DNA of 64,000 nucleotides from Streptomyces sp. CCM_MD2014 (GTDB lineage Bacteria; Actinomycetota; Actinomycetes; Streptomycetales; Streptomycetaceae), in the NCBI RefSeq assembly GCF_000772045.1, contig NZ_CP009754.1, forward strand, positions 6,944,001 to 7,008,000, written 5' to 3'. Position 1 is the first letter of the stretch, and every line of letters starts with the position of its first letter. The notes below the pieces were generated by a model. It worked only from the letters and a program-made list of their open reading frames with translations, was not told where the DNA came from and did not search any database. Shown piece by piece: positions 41,413 to 48,783 of this stretch. A program made the translations under genes and the position numbers.

Positions 41413-42774
41413 ATGGACCGCCGCATTTTCGGGCTGGAGAACGAGTACGGCGTCACGTGCACGTTCAGGGGACAGCGCCGCCTGTCGCCTGACGAGGTGG
41501 CGCGGTACCTCTTCCGCCGTGTCGTGTCATGGGGCCGCAGCAGCAACGTCTTTCTGCGCAATGGCGCCCGCCTGTATCTCGACGTGGGATCACATCCGGA
41601 ATACGCGACACCCGAGTGTGACAACGTGACCGAACTCGTCACCCACGACAAGGCGGGCGAGCGCATTCTCGAAGGACTCCTGGTGGACGCCGAACGACGC
41701 CTGCACGAGGAGGGAATCGCGGGCGACGTCTACCTCTTCAAGAACAACACCGACTCCGCGGGCAACTCGTACGGTTGTCACGAGAATTATCTCGTGGCCC
41801 GGCACGGGGAGTTTTCGCGGCTGGCGGACATCCTGATTCCGTTCCTGGTGACGAGGCAGCTGCTCTGCGGTGCCGGCAAGGTGCTGCAGACGCCGCGCGG
41901 TGCGGTGTACTGCGTCAGCCAGCGGGCGGAGCACATCTGGGAGGGTGTCTCCTCGGCGACGACCCGGTCCCGGCCGATCATCAACACGCGTGACGAGCCG
42001 CACGCCGACGCGGAGCGCTACCGGCGGCTGCACGTCATCGTGGGCGACTCGAACATGTCCGAGACGACGATGCTGCTCAAGGTCGGTGCGACCGACCTGG
42101 TGCTGCGCATGATCGAGGCGGGCACGGTGATGCGGGACCTGACCCTGGAGAACCCGATCCGGGCGATCCGCGAGGTCAGCCACGACATCACCGGGCGGCG
42201 CAAGGTGCGCCTGGCCAGTGGCCGGGAGGCGTCCGCGCTGGAGGTGCAGCGGGAGTACTACGAGAAGGCCGTCGACTTCGTCGACCGCCGCGGTATCCGG
42301 ACCGGCACGGTGGAGCGGGTGCTGGAGCTGTGGGGCCGCACGCTGGAGGCGATCGAGGCGGAGGACCTGGACCGTATCGACACCGAGATCGACTGGGTCA
42401 TGAAGTACAAGCTCCTGGAGCGGTACCGGGCCAAGCACAACATGACCATGTCGCATCCGCGGGTCGCGCAGATAGACCTCGCCTACCACGACATCCACCG
42501 TCGTCGTGGTCTGTACTACCTGCTCGAGAAGAAGGGCCAGGCCGCCCGGGTCGCCAACGACTTGAAGATCTTCGAGGGCAAGTCCGTCCCGCCGCAGACC
42601 ACTCGGGCCCGGCTGCGCGGGGACTTCATCCGGCGGGCTCAGGAGCAGCGCCGGGACTTCACGGTCGACTGGGTCCATCTCAAGCTCAACGACCAGGCGC
42701 AGCGCACCGTGTTGTGCAAGGACCCGTTCCGTTCGGTGGACGACCGGGTGGAGAAGCTGATCGCCGGGATGTGA
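41413..42774 (+). CDS. pafA: Pup-protein ligase PafA
   Basis: A 453-residue enzyme of the glutamine synthetase-like ligase fold. It phosphorylates the C-terminal Glu of Pup and joins it to lysines of target proteins. It starts MDRRIFGLENEYGVTC; the ARLYLDVGSHPEYATPE segment holds the catalytic Asp, and YLFKNNTDSAGNSYG and INTRDEPHADAERY line the ATP/Pup site. The small C-terminal domain, typical of the family, starts near residue 385 and ends DDRVEKLIAGM. Compared with Dop in this window it lacks the long loop after the first motif. A terminator hairpin lies 53 bases downstream. Confidence 0.97.
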   Translation: MDRRIFGLENEYGVTCTFRGQRRLSPDEVARYLFRRVVSWGRSSNVFLRNGARLYLDVGSHPEYATPECDNVTELVTHDKAGERILEGLLVDAERRLHEEGIAGDVYLFKNNTDSAGNSYGCHENYLVARHGEFSRLADILIPFLVTRQLLCGAGKVLQTPRGAVYCVSQRAEHIWEGVSSATTRSRPIINTRDEPHADAERYRRLHVIVGDSNMSETTMLLKVGATDLVLRMIEAGTVMRDLTLENPIRAIREVSHDITGRRKVRLASGREASALEVQREYYEKAVDFVDRRGIRTGTVERVLELWGRTLEAIEAEDLDRIDTEIDWVMKYKLLERYRAKHNMTMSHPRVAQIDLAYHDIHRRRGLYYLLEKKGQAARVANDLKIFEGKSVPPQTTRARLRGDFIRRAQEQRRDFTVDWVHLKLNDQAQRTVLCKDPFRSVDDRVEKLIAGM

Positions 42775-42827
42775 CCCGGACGGGGTGAGAGTCCCGGCTT
42801 TCCGCGCGAAAGGGCGGAACGCCACAC

Positions 42828-42856
42828 GGGCACCGTACGTTAGCCGTACGGTGCCC
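42828..42856 (+). terminator. Terminator after pafA
   Basis: GGGCACCGTACG (42828-42839) pairs perfectly with 42845-42856 around a 5-base loop, followed by TTCT. It lies between pafA and the FKBP lipoprotein gene. Confidence 0.82.
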
Positions 42857-42926
42857 TTCTCACGCCGTAGAGTTGCGCGCACGCCAGCCATCAGGACCGA
42901 CCCGACACCGATACGAGGCCCCCACC

Positions 42927-43925
42927 GTGCGCCGACGCTCCCTTCTCATCGCCGTCCCCGCGGGACTGGTCACGCTCGCCGCCTGCGGTGACGACTCCGG
43001 CTCATCGAGCGACGCGAGTGACAGCGCCTCGCCGCAGGCCTCGGCCACCTCCGCGCCGCCGCCGAAGATCGTCGACGGTCCGCTGCCGGCGATCACCGCG
43101 GGGACGAAGTTCGGCGAGAAGCCGACCGTGGCCAAGGGCAGCGGCGAGCCCTCCAAGGACCTCGCGGTCAAGACGGTCGTCGCGGGCGGCGGCAAGGCCG
43201 TCGCGGAGAACGACTTCATCGCGGCGGACTACCTGGGCCAGATCTGGCAGAGCGCGAAGGTCTTCGACAACTCCTACGACCGCAAGACCCCGCTCATCAT
43301 CCAGCTCGCCCAGGGCAGCATCATCGACGGCTGGCGGTACGCGCTCACCGGCAAGAAGACCGGCAGCCGCGTCGAGTTCTCCGTGCCGCCCACCTGGGGT
43401 TACGGGGAGCAGGGCAATGAGCAGGCGGGCATCAAGGGCGACGACACGCTGGTGTTCGTGGTCGACGTCAAGGACACCTTCAACGCCAGGAGCAGCGCCC
43501 GTGGCAAGAAGGTCCCGCAGGACGACGCGGCACTGCCGAAGGTCGGTACGAACACCGACGGCAAGGCGCCCTCCATCGAGGTGCCGAAGGCCGACGCGCC
43601 GAAGAAGCTCGTGGCGGAGTACGTCCTGGAGGGGGACGGCGCCGAGGTCGGTGCCCAGGACAGTGTGCTCGTGCAGTACAAGGGCGTGCTGTGGGACGGC
43701 GGCAAGGAGTTCGACTCCACGTACGCCCGCAAGCAGCTGACGTCGTTCTCGCTGCAGCAGGTCGTCAAGGGCTGGGCGCAGGGGCTCACCGGCAAGAAGG
43801 TCGGCAGCCGCGTCCTCATCGTCATCCCGCCGGACCTGGGCTACGGGGACAACCCGCCGGAGGGCAGCGGCATCGAGAAGGACTCCACGCTCGTCTTCTC
43901 CGTGGACATCCTCGCGAAGATGTGA
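42927..43925 (+). CDS. FKBP-type peptidyl-prolyl isomerase lipoprotein with two FKBP domains
   Basis: A 332-residue exported lipoprotein from GTG 42927. The signal peptide ends in LAAC (Cys20), followed by a Ser/Asp/Ala-rich linker. Two FKBP domains follow, at about 75-180 and 235-332. Each has the substrate groove segment (IDGWRYALTGKKTGSRVEF and VVKGWAQGLTGKKVGSRVL) and the later GYG motif. The first has QIWQSAKVFDNSY and the second VLWDGGKEFDSTY. These probably speed folding of exported proteins outside the membrane. Next to it lies the single-domain cytoplasmic FKBP. The co-location with pafA is conserved in Streptomyces, but its meaning is unknown. Confidence 0.92.
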   Translation: MRRRSLLIAVPAGLVTLAACGDDSGSSSDASDSASPQASATSAPPPKIVDGPLPAITAGTKFGEKPTVAKGSGEPSKDLAVKTVVAGGGKAVAENDFIAADYLGQIWQSAKVFDNSYDRKTPLIIQLAQGSIIDGWRYALTGKKTGSRVEFSVPPTWGYGEQGNEQAGIKGDDTLVFVVDVKDTFNARSSARGKKVPQDDAALPKVGTNTDGKAPSIEVPKADAPKKLVAEYVLEGDGAEVGAQDSVLVQYKGVLWDGGKEFDSTYARKQLTSFSLQQVVKGWAQGLTGKKVGSRVLIVIPPDLGYGDNPPEGSGIEKDSTLVFSVDILAKM

Positions 43926-43983
43926 CGTCCGGGGATGTAAGACTTGGATGTTGCCTTTCCGCAGACAAGCAGGAGCTGAACAC

Positions 43984-44355
43984 GTGAGCATCGACAAGCC
44001 CGAGGTCGACTTCCCGGGCGGCGAGCCCCCGGCGGACCTCGAGATCAAGGACATCTGGGAGGGTGACGGCCCGGTTGCCGAGGCCGGTCAGACCGTGACC
44101 GTCCACTACGTGGGCGTGACCTTCAGCACGGGCGAGGAGTTCGACGCCAGCTGGAACCGCGGTACGCCGTTCCGCTTCCCGCTCGGTGGCGGCCGCGTCA
44201 TCAAGGGCTGGGACCAGGGCGTGCAGGGCATGAAGGTCGGCGGCCGCCGCCAGCTGACCATCCCGGCGCACCTCGCCTACGGCGACCAGAGCCCCACCCC
44301 GGCGATCCCGCCCGGCTCGACGCTGATCTTCGTGGTCGATCTGCTCGGAGTCTGA
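43984..44355 (+). CDS. Cytoplasmic FKBP-type peptidyl-prolyl isomerase
   Basis: A 123-residue single FKBP domain with no signal peptide. It starts at GTG 43984, after AGGAGCT. The FKBP groove residues are seen in EEFDASWNRG, then PFRFPLGGGRVIKGWDQGV and the closing YGDQ...AIPPGSTLIFVVDLL. It isomerises Xaa-Pro bonds in the cytoplasm and would bind FK506 and rapamycin, which many Streptomyces make or meet. It follows the two-domain lipoprotein by 58 bases and is probably cotranscribed; a terminator ends the unit. Confidence 0.94.
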   Translation: MSIDKPEVDFPGGEPPADLEIKDIWEGDGPVAEAGQTVTVHYVGVTFSTGEEFDASWNRGTPFRFPLGGGRVIKGWDQGVQGMKVGGRRQLTIPAHLAYGDQSPTPAIPPGSTLIFVVDLLGV

Positions 44356-44394
44356 TCGAAGTCCGAGCGGACGGCGATCAGAGCCGGTCACCTG

Positions 44395-44422
44395 GGGTCC
44401 ATGCCTGTCCGGGCATGGGCCC
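44395..44422 (+). terminator. Terminator after the FKBP genes
   Basis: An 11-bp stem with one G-T wobble (44395-44405 with 44412-44422) and a 5-base loop, followed by CGGCTTTT. It separates the FKBP pair from pafB. Confidence 0.8.
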
Positions 44423-44492
44423 TCGGCTTTTGCCGCGCCGCCGCGGGGCGGTACGGTCATCCGTCGTAAGCACCATAGGGAGAAGGGCGTCG

Positions 44493-45446
44493 ATGGCCAT
44501 TGCCAAGGCCGAGCGGCTGATGAACCTGGCGCTGTGTCTGCTCGGGACACGGAGGCCACTCAGCAAGCGCGAGCTGCGCGAGTCCGTCGAGGCCTATCTC
44601 GAAGCGGGCTCCGACGACTCCTTCAACCGCATGTTCGAGCGCGACAAGGACGATCTGCGCGAACTCGGACTGGTCATCGAGACCGTGGAGAGCCTCGACG
44701 GCGAGATCGGCTACCTGGCCCGCCGGGACAGCAACCGGCTGCCGCCCATCACCCTGGACGCCGAGGAGGCCGCCGCCCTCGGGCTGGCCGCGAAGGTGTG
44801 GCAGCAGGCCCGGCTCGCCGGTGCCGCGAGCGGCGCGCTGCAGAAGCTGCGGGCGGCCGGGCTGCCCGAGGACGTCGACCCGTACGAGGCGCACGGTGCG
44901 CTGGAGCCCCGTATTCCGGTGCACGAGGCGGCCTTCGAGCCGTTGATGCTGGCCTGCCGCGACCGCCGGCCGGTCGTCTTCGACTACCGCAAGGCGAACG
45001 CCGCCCAGCCCGAGTCCCGGCACGTGGAGCCGTGGGCGCTGGAGTGCTGGCGCGGCCACTGGTACCTGGCGGGTTTCGACCGCGACCGGGGTGCCGAGCG
45101 GGTGTTCCGGTTGTCGCGGATCACGGGGAAGGTGCGCTCGCGCGGCGCCCGGTTCACCGCACCGGTGCCGGACGTCGTCACCGTACGGGAGACGGTCGCG
45201 AGCTGGGCGGGGGAGACCGCCGACCGTTCCGCGCTGATCCGGCTGCGCACGGGCGCGGGCTACCCCCTTCGGGCGAAGGCCACCGGGGTGCGGGAACTCG
45301 GTGACGGCTGGGACGAGTTGGAGATTCCGTACGGGCACGGCCTGGACGCCTGGCTGGTGGAGTTCGGGCCGGACGTGGTGGTGCTGGAGCCGGCGGAGTT
45401 GCGTGCGGACGTGGTGGACCGGCTGCGTGCCGTCGCCAAGGGCTGA
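44493..45446 (+). CDS. pafB: WYL-domain regulator PafB
   Basis: A 317-residue transcription activator. An N-terminal winged helix (about 8-70, MNLALCLLGTRRPLSKRELR) precedes a WYL domain (about 145-230) with a characteristic ALECWRGHWYLAGFD, and a WCX extension at the end. With PafC it forms a heterodimer that activates RecA-independent DNA-damage genes in mycobacteria by helping the polymerase at promoters with TGTCR and a -10 box. The start is ATG 44493, with GAGAAGGG five bases upstream. It is translated 18 bases before pafC. The same kind of promoter motif is found upstream of two genes in this window. Confidence 0.94.
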   Translation: MAIAKAERLMNLALCLLGTRRPLSKRELRESVEAYLEAGSDDSFNRMFERDKDDLRELGLVIETVESLDGEIGYLARRDSNRLPPITLDAEEAAALGLAAKVWQQARLAGAASGALQKLRAAGLPEDVDPYEAHGALEPRIPVHEAAFEPLMLACRDRRPVVFDYRKANAAQPESRHVEPWALECWRGHWYLAGFDRDRGAERVFRLSRITGKVRSRGARFTAPVPDVVTVRETVASWAGETADRSALIRLRTGAGYPLRAKATGVRELGDGWDELEIPYGHGLDAWLVEFGPDVVVLEPAELRADVVDRLRAVAKG

Positions 45447-45464
45447 GGGGGAGCGGACAACACA

Positions 45465-46553
45465 GTGGCAGGCAAACCGGTCAGGCCCGTGAACGCCATC
45501 GACCAGACACGTCGGATGCTGTCCCTGGTGACGTATCTGCGCGAGCGCCCCGGGGCCCGCATCGAGGACGTGGCGCGGGCGTTCGGCATCACCGAGGACG
45601 AGCTGGTCTCCGACCTCGACGTGCTGCCCATGTGCGGCACCAGCTTCCGCGGCGGCGACCTCCTCGACATCGACACCGACGGCGAGCGCATCTGGTGGCA
45701 CAATCCCGCCGCGCTCGGCGCGGACGCGGCCGAGCCGCTGCGGCTGGCCGCCGACGAGGCCACCGCGCTGCTGGTCGCCGCCCGGGCCGTCGCGACCCTG
45801 CCCGGGCTGCGCGAGAGCGACCGGCAGGCGCTGCTGCGGGCGACCGCCAAGGTGGAGACCTCGGCCGGCGAGGCCGCCGGTGCCAGCTCGCGCCTGTCCG
45901 TCACCTTCGAGTCCGAGGGCGGTGTCTTCGCCGACGTCGACCGGGCCATCTCGGAGCGCCGCCGGCTGTGGATCCGCTACTACTCGCCGGCCCGCGACGA
46001 GGTCACCGAGCGGGAGATCGACCCCATCCGGCTGGTCAGCGTCGGGCACACCTACGTGGAGGCGTGGTGCCGCCGCTCGGAGGCCCGGCGCACCTTCCGG
46101 CTGGACCGGGTGGCCGAGATCCGCATCCTGGACGAGCCGTCCGCGCCGCCGGAGGTGGAACTGCGGGACCTGTCGGAGGGGCTGGTGCAGCCGGCCGCCG
46201 AGGATCCCGAGGTGGTCGTGGAGGTCGGCCCGGGCGGGCGCTGGGTGGCCGAGTACTACCCGCACGACAGCGCGGATGAACTTCCCGACGGCGGCCTGCG
46301 TATCACCCTGCGCACCCCCGACCCGGCCTCCCTGCGGAGGCTGGCGCTGCGGCTCGGACGCGACGGGCGGATCGTCTCCCCGTCCGCGCTCGCCGACAGC
46401 GCCCGGCAGGCCGCCCGCGAGGCGCTGGCCGCGTACGACGGCGTGGAGGCGGCCGGGGAACACGGCGACGCCGGGACGGTCACCGGGGCCGGTGCGCGCG
46501 GGGGCGCCGGCGCGGTCGACGGGCGGCACGACAGGCAGGAGCGAGCACTGTGA
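45465..46553 (+). CDS. pafC: WYL-domain regulator PafC
   Basis: A 362-residue partner of PafB. An N-terminal helix-turn-helix (IDQTRRMLSLVTYLRERPG, about 9-60) is followed by a WYL domain (about 160-240; LWIRYYSPARDEVTEREIDP and TYVEAWCRRSEARRTFRLDRV) and a WCX domain. A Gly/Ala-rich tail ends the protein. PafBC senses single-stranded DNA made by damage, according to recent work on mycobacteria. The start is GTG 45465; GTG 45489 is an alternative. It overlaps the next small gene by four bases (GTGA), so that protein may share its control. Confidence 0.93.
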   Translation: MAGKPVRPVNAIDQTRRMLSLVTYLRERPGARIEDVARAFGITEDELVSDLDVLPMCGTSFRGGDLLDIDTDGERIWWHNPAALGADAAEPLRLAADEATALLVAARAVATLPGLRESDRQALLRATAKVETSAGEAAGASSRLSVTFESEGGVFADVDRAISERRRLWIRYYSPARDEVTEREIDPIRLVSVGHTYVEAWCRRSEARRTFRLDRVAEIRILDEPSAPPEVELRDLSEGLVQPAAEDPEVVVEVGPGGRWVAEYYPHDSADELPDGGLRITLRTPDPASLRRLALRLGRDGRIVSPSALADSARQAAREALAAYDGVEAAGEHGDAGTVTGAGARGGAGAVDGRHDRQERAL

Positions 46554-46870
46554 GCGACCCCCTGGGACCGACGGGACCAGCAGGGCCGTCCGGACAGTCC
46601 GGGCCGGGCATGACGGCGGCGACCGCGTTCGCCGGCATGAGACGCGTGTCACCGGTCGTCTTCAAGGCCGGCTGCCCGGAGTGCCGGGGCCGGTTCGAAC
46701 TCGCCGCGAGCGCCCTGCGCCTGGCCATCGGCGCCACGAGCCGCACCACGTTCTACTCGTTCACCTGCCCCGACTGCGGGTCGGCCGTGCGCAAGCCGGC
46801 GGGGGAGCGGGTCGTGGAGCTGCTCACCGGCGGCGGGGTCAGGACGCTGCGGCTGCACTCCACCGTCTAG
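46550..46870 (+). CDS. Small zinc-ribbon-like hypothetical protein
   Basis: A 106-residue protein whose GTG start overlaps the pafC stop; AGGAG lies eight bases upstream, inside pafC. After a Gly/Pro-rich start comes a CPEC motif (about residues 42-45) and CPDC (about 74-77), a two-knuckle zinc ribbon. The N-terminal 20 residues look disordered. It probably binds nucleic acid or protein, but the family is not known to me. The translational coupling suggests production with PafC. Confidence 0.8.
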   Translation: MSDPLGPTGPAGPSGQSGPGMTAATAFAGMRRVSPVVFKAGCPECRGRFELAASALRLAIGATSRTTFYSFTCPDCGSAVRKPAGERVVELLTGGGVRTLRLHSTV

Positions 46871-46873
46871 TCT
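46868..46873 (+). promoter_or_regulatory. -10 element for leaderless transcript of the gene at 46881
   Basis: TAGTCT overlaps the TAG stop of the zinc-ribbon gene and lies seven bases before the ATG at 46881. No ribosome site precedes that ATG. Confidence 0.45.
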
Positions 46874-46880
46874 CGACCTC

Positions 46881-47075
46881 ATGTTCTGGCCGATGTTCGC
46901 GGTTGCCGTGGGTTTCCTGGGTCTTGCCGTCCTCGCGGTGTTCGCCGTGAAGGTGTTCGTGGAGGCCGAGCGCCTCGGCCGGCAGGTGACGGACTCCGCC
47001 CGCCGCATCAGCCGTGCCGCGGAGGACCTGGAGCGGGCGACCGAGAGCGCCGCCCGTGCCGTGGACGCCTTGTGA
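46881..47075 (+). CDS. Small single-pass membrane protein
   Basis: A 64-residue protein with one N-terminal membrane helix (about 3-27, MFAVAVGFLGLAVLAVFAVKVF) and a helical, amphipathic cytoplasmic part with heptad-like Leu/Ala spacing (GRQVTDSARRISRAAEDLERA). The layout resembles TatA-like proteins, but the Phe-Gly hinge is missing. It lies just before tatA and tatC. I do not recognise a named family; a role near the Tat translocase is a guess. Confidence 0.72.
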   Translation: MFWPMFAVAVGFLGLAVLAVFAVKVFVEAERLGRQVTDSARRISRAAEDLERATESAARAVDAL

Positions 47076-47236
47076 CCGTGTGAACTCGACCGCGGGCCGG
47101 AGCCGGTGCCGCGACGGGCGGGTGTGAGTTATGTTTTGGGACACTTCGCCCTGTCACCTCACGGGTTTCGGACGGTACGCTGCTGGTCGCGGCCAGGAAA
47201 ACGAGGCCCGGCCGCGGACGGGAGTACGCACGGGGA

Positions 47237-47267
47237 TTGCCTCGCGTTCACCCCTGAGCGTTACGAT
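47237..47267 (+). promoter_or_regulatory. Candidate tatA promoter
   Basis: TTGCCT (47237-47242) and TACGAT (47262-47267) with a 19-base spacer, about 85 bases before the tatA ATG. Confidence 0.5.
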
Positions 47268-47294
47268 CGCTGCACAACACGATCGATCGGACAC

Positions 47295-47314
47295 CTGTCC
47301 GACCGGTCGGACAG
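47295..47314. promoter_or_regulatory. Perfect 20-bp palindrome in the tatA leader
   Basis: CTGTCCGACC and GGTCGGACAG form a perfect palindrome with no spacer, downstream of the proposed transcription start and 40 bases before the tatA ATG. It may bind a dimeric regulator or fold in the mRNA. Confidence 0.6.
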
Positions 47315-47353
47315 CACCCCCACCCAGCCGCCTCGGTGAGAAGGTAAAGACTT

Positions 47354-47641
47354 ATGTTCGGAAGGCTCGGCGCCCCCGAGATCATTCTCATCCTCGTCGT
47401 CATCATCCTGCTGTTCGGCGCGAAGAAGCTTCCGGACATGGCGCGGTCGCTCGGCAAGTCGGCGCGCATCCTCAAGAGCGAGGCCAAGGCGATGAAGAGC
47501 GAGGGCAAGTCCGACGAGGCCGCCCCCGCCGACCCGCCGAACCCGGAGCAGTCCGCGGCGCAGCGCACCATCCAGGCCGCCCCCGGCGACGTGACCAGCT
47601 CCCGGCCGGTCTCCGAGCCGACGGACACGACCAAGCGCTGA
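47354..47641 (+). CDS. tatA: Twin-arginine translocase subunit TatA
   Basis: A 95-residue protein: a short N-terminus (MFGRLGAPEI), one membrane helix (about 8-22), the conserved LLFGAKKLPDMARSLGK hinge and amphipathic helix, and an acidic disordered tail. TatA oligomers make the pore through which folded proteins cross the membrane. No separate tatB is beside it; in Streptomyces tatB is elsewhere. The length matches S. coelicolor TatA. It is followed by tatC, 47 bases downstream. Confidence 0.96.
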   Translation: MFGRLGAPEIILILVVIILLFGAKKLPDMARSLGKSARILKSEAKAMKSEGKSDEAAPADPPNPEQSAAQRTIQAAPGDVTSSRPVSEPTDTTKR

Positions 47642-47688
47642 CGCAGGGCCGGTGACCTCCGGCCCGCCGCACGAGATGGGAACGTGGG

Positions 47689-48639
47689 TTGCTGAAGTCT
47701 GCCCGCAACAAGGAGAAGGATCCCGAGGGGCGGATGCCGCTCGCGGAGCACCTTCGTGAGCTCCGCAACCGGCTCGCGAAGGCGCTGCTGGCCATCGTCG
47801 TCGTCACCGTGGCCGCCGCCTTCTTCTATCAGGAGATCATCAACCTCCTCACCGAGCCGATCCTCGAGTCGATCGGCTGTGACAAGTCGTTCGCGGAGCT
47901 GGCCCGGTCGGAGGCCGGCTCGGAGCCGTGCGCGCAGATCACCATCAACGGTCTGCTCGGCCCCTTCACCCTGGCGCTGAAGGTGTCCCTGACGGCCGGT
48001 GTCGTGCTGGCCTCGCCGGTCTGGCTCTACCAGCTGTGGGCGTTCGTCGCCCCCGGCCTGCACCGGAACGAGAAGAAGTACGCCTACGCGTTCGTCGCCA
48101 CCGGCGCTCCGCTGTTCCTCATCGGCGCCTACTTCGCCTACGCGGTGCTGCCCACCTCGGCGAAGGTGCTGATCGAGTTCACCCCGAGCGACGTCGACAA
48201 CCTGCTGCCGCTGGACGAGCTGCTCGACCTCGTCACGCGCATGGTGCTCGTCTTCGGTCTCTCCTTCGAGCTGCCGCTGCTGCTGGTGATGCTCAACTTC
48301 ACCGGCGTCCTGACCGGCCGACGGATGCTGGGCTGGTGGCGCGCGATGATCATGGGGATCACGCTCTTCGCGGCCATCGCCACGCCCAGCACGGATCCCC
48401 TGACCATGCTCATGCTGGCCGGACCGATCTGGGTGCTGTACTTCGGCGCGGTCGTCGTCGCGCTGCTGAACGACCGCCGCAAGGCCCGTCGCGAGGCCCT
48501 GGAGCCCGACGACGACGAGGCGTCCGAGCTGGACCTGACGCCCGAGGACATCGGCGAGGTCGAGGCCGTGACCACCGCCCGCGCCCTGCCCGAGCAGGCC
48601 ACGACGGACCGGGTCAACGGGTACGACGACGTGACCTGA
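47689..48639 (+). CDS. tatC: Twin-arginine translocase subunit TatC
   Basis: A 316-residue protein with six membrane helices. The signature MPLAEHLRELRNRL near residue 16 and the substrate-contact ALKVSLTAGVVLASPVWLYQLWAFVAPGL are present, and the later helices include FGLSFELPLLLVMLNFTGV. The C-terminal 60 residues are acidic. The only start in frame before the first conserved residues is TTG 47689; ATG 47734 would truncate a conserved N-terminal stretch. TatC receives the twin-arginine signal peptide together with TatB. Confidence 0.95.
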   Translation: MLKSARNKEKDPEGRMPLAEHLRELRNRLAKALLAIVVVTVAAAFFYQEIINLLTEPILESIGCDKSFAELARSEAGSEPCAQITINGLLGPFTLALKVSLTAGVVLASPVWLYQLWAFVAPGLHRNEKKYAYAFVATGAPLFLIGAYFAYAVLPTSAKVLIEFTPSDVDNLLPLDELLDLVTRMVLVFGLSFELPLLLVMLNFTGVLTGRRMLGWWRAMIMGITLFAAIATPSTDPLTMLMLAGPIWVLYFGAVVVALLNDRRKARREALEPDDDEASELDLTPEDIGEVEAVTTARALPEQATTDRVNGYDDVT

Positions 48640-48750
48640 GGGACGCCGGGGCGGTGACGGCAGGCTTCGCCGCCCCACGACGCCTCCCACGGGCCCCCAC
48701 CGCGGCCCCGCAGTCCCCCCACACGGCCGATCCGGATAATGATCGTCCTG

Positions 48751-48773
48751 TTGTCAGTGCGGCCCGGTACGCT
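48751..48773 (+). promoter_or_regulatory. PafBC-type (RecA-independent) DNA-damage promoter of helY
   Basis: TTGTCAGTG, then exactly eight bases, then TACGCT. Every specified position of tTGTCRgtg-N8-TAnnnT is matched. It ends 10 bases before the helicase ATG. Confidence 0.75.
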
Positions 48774-48783
48774 CGAAAGCACG

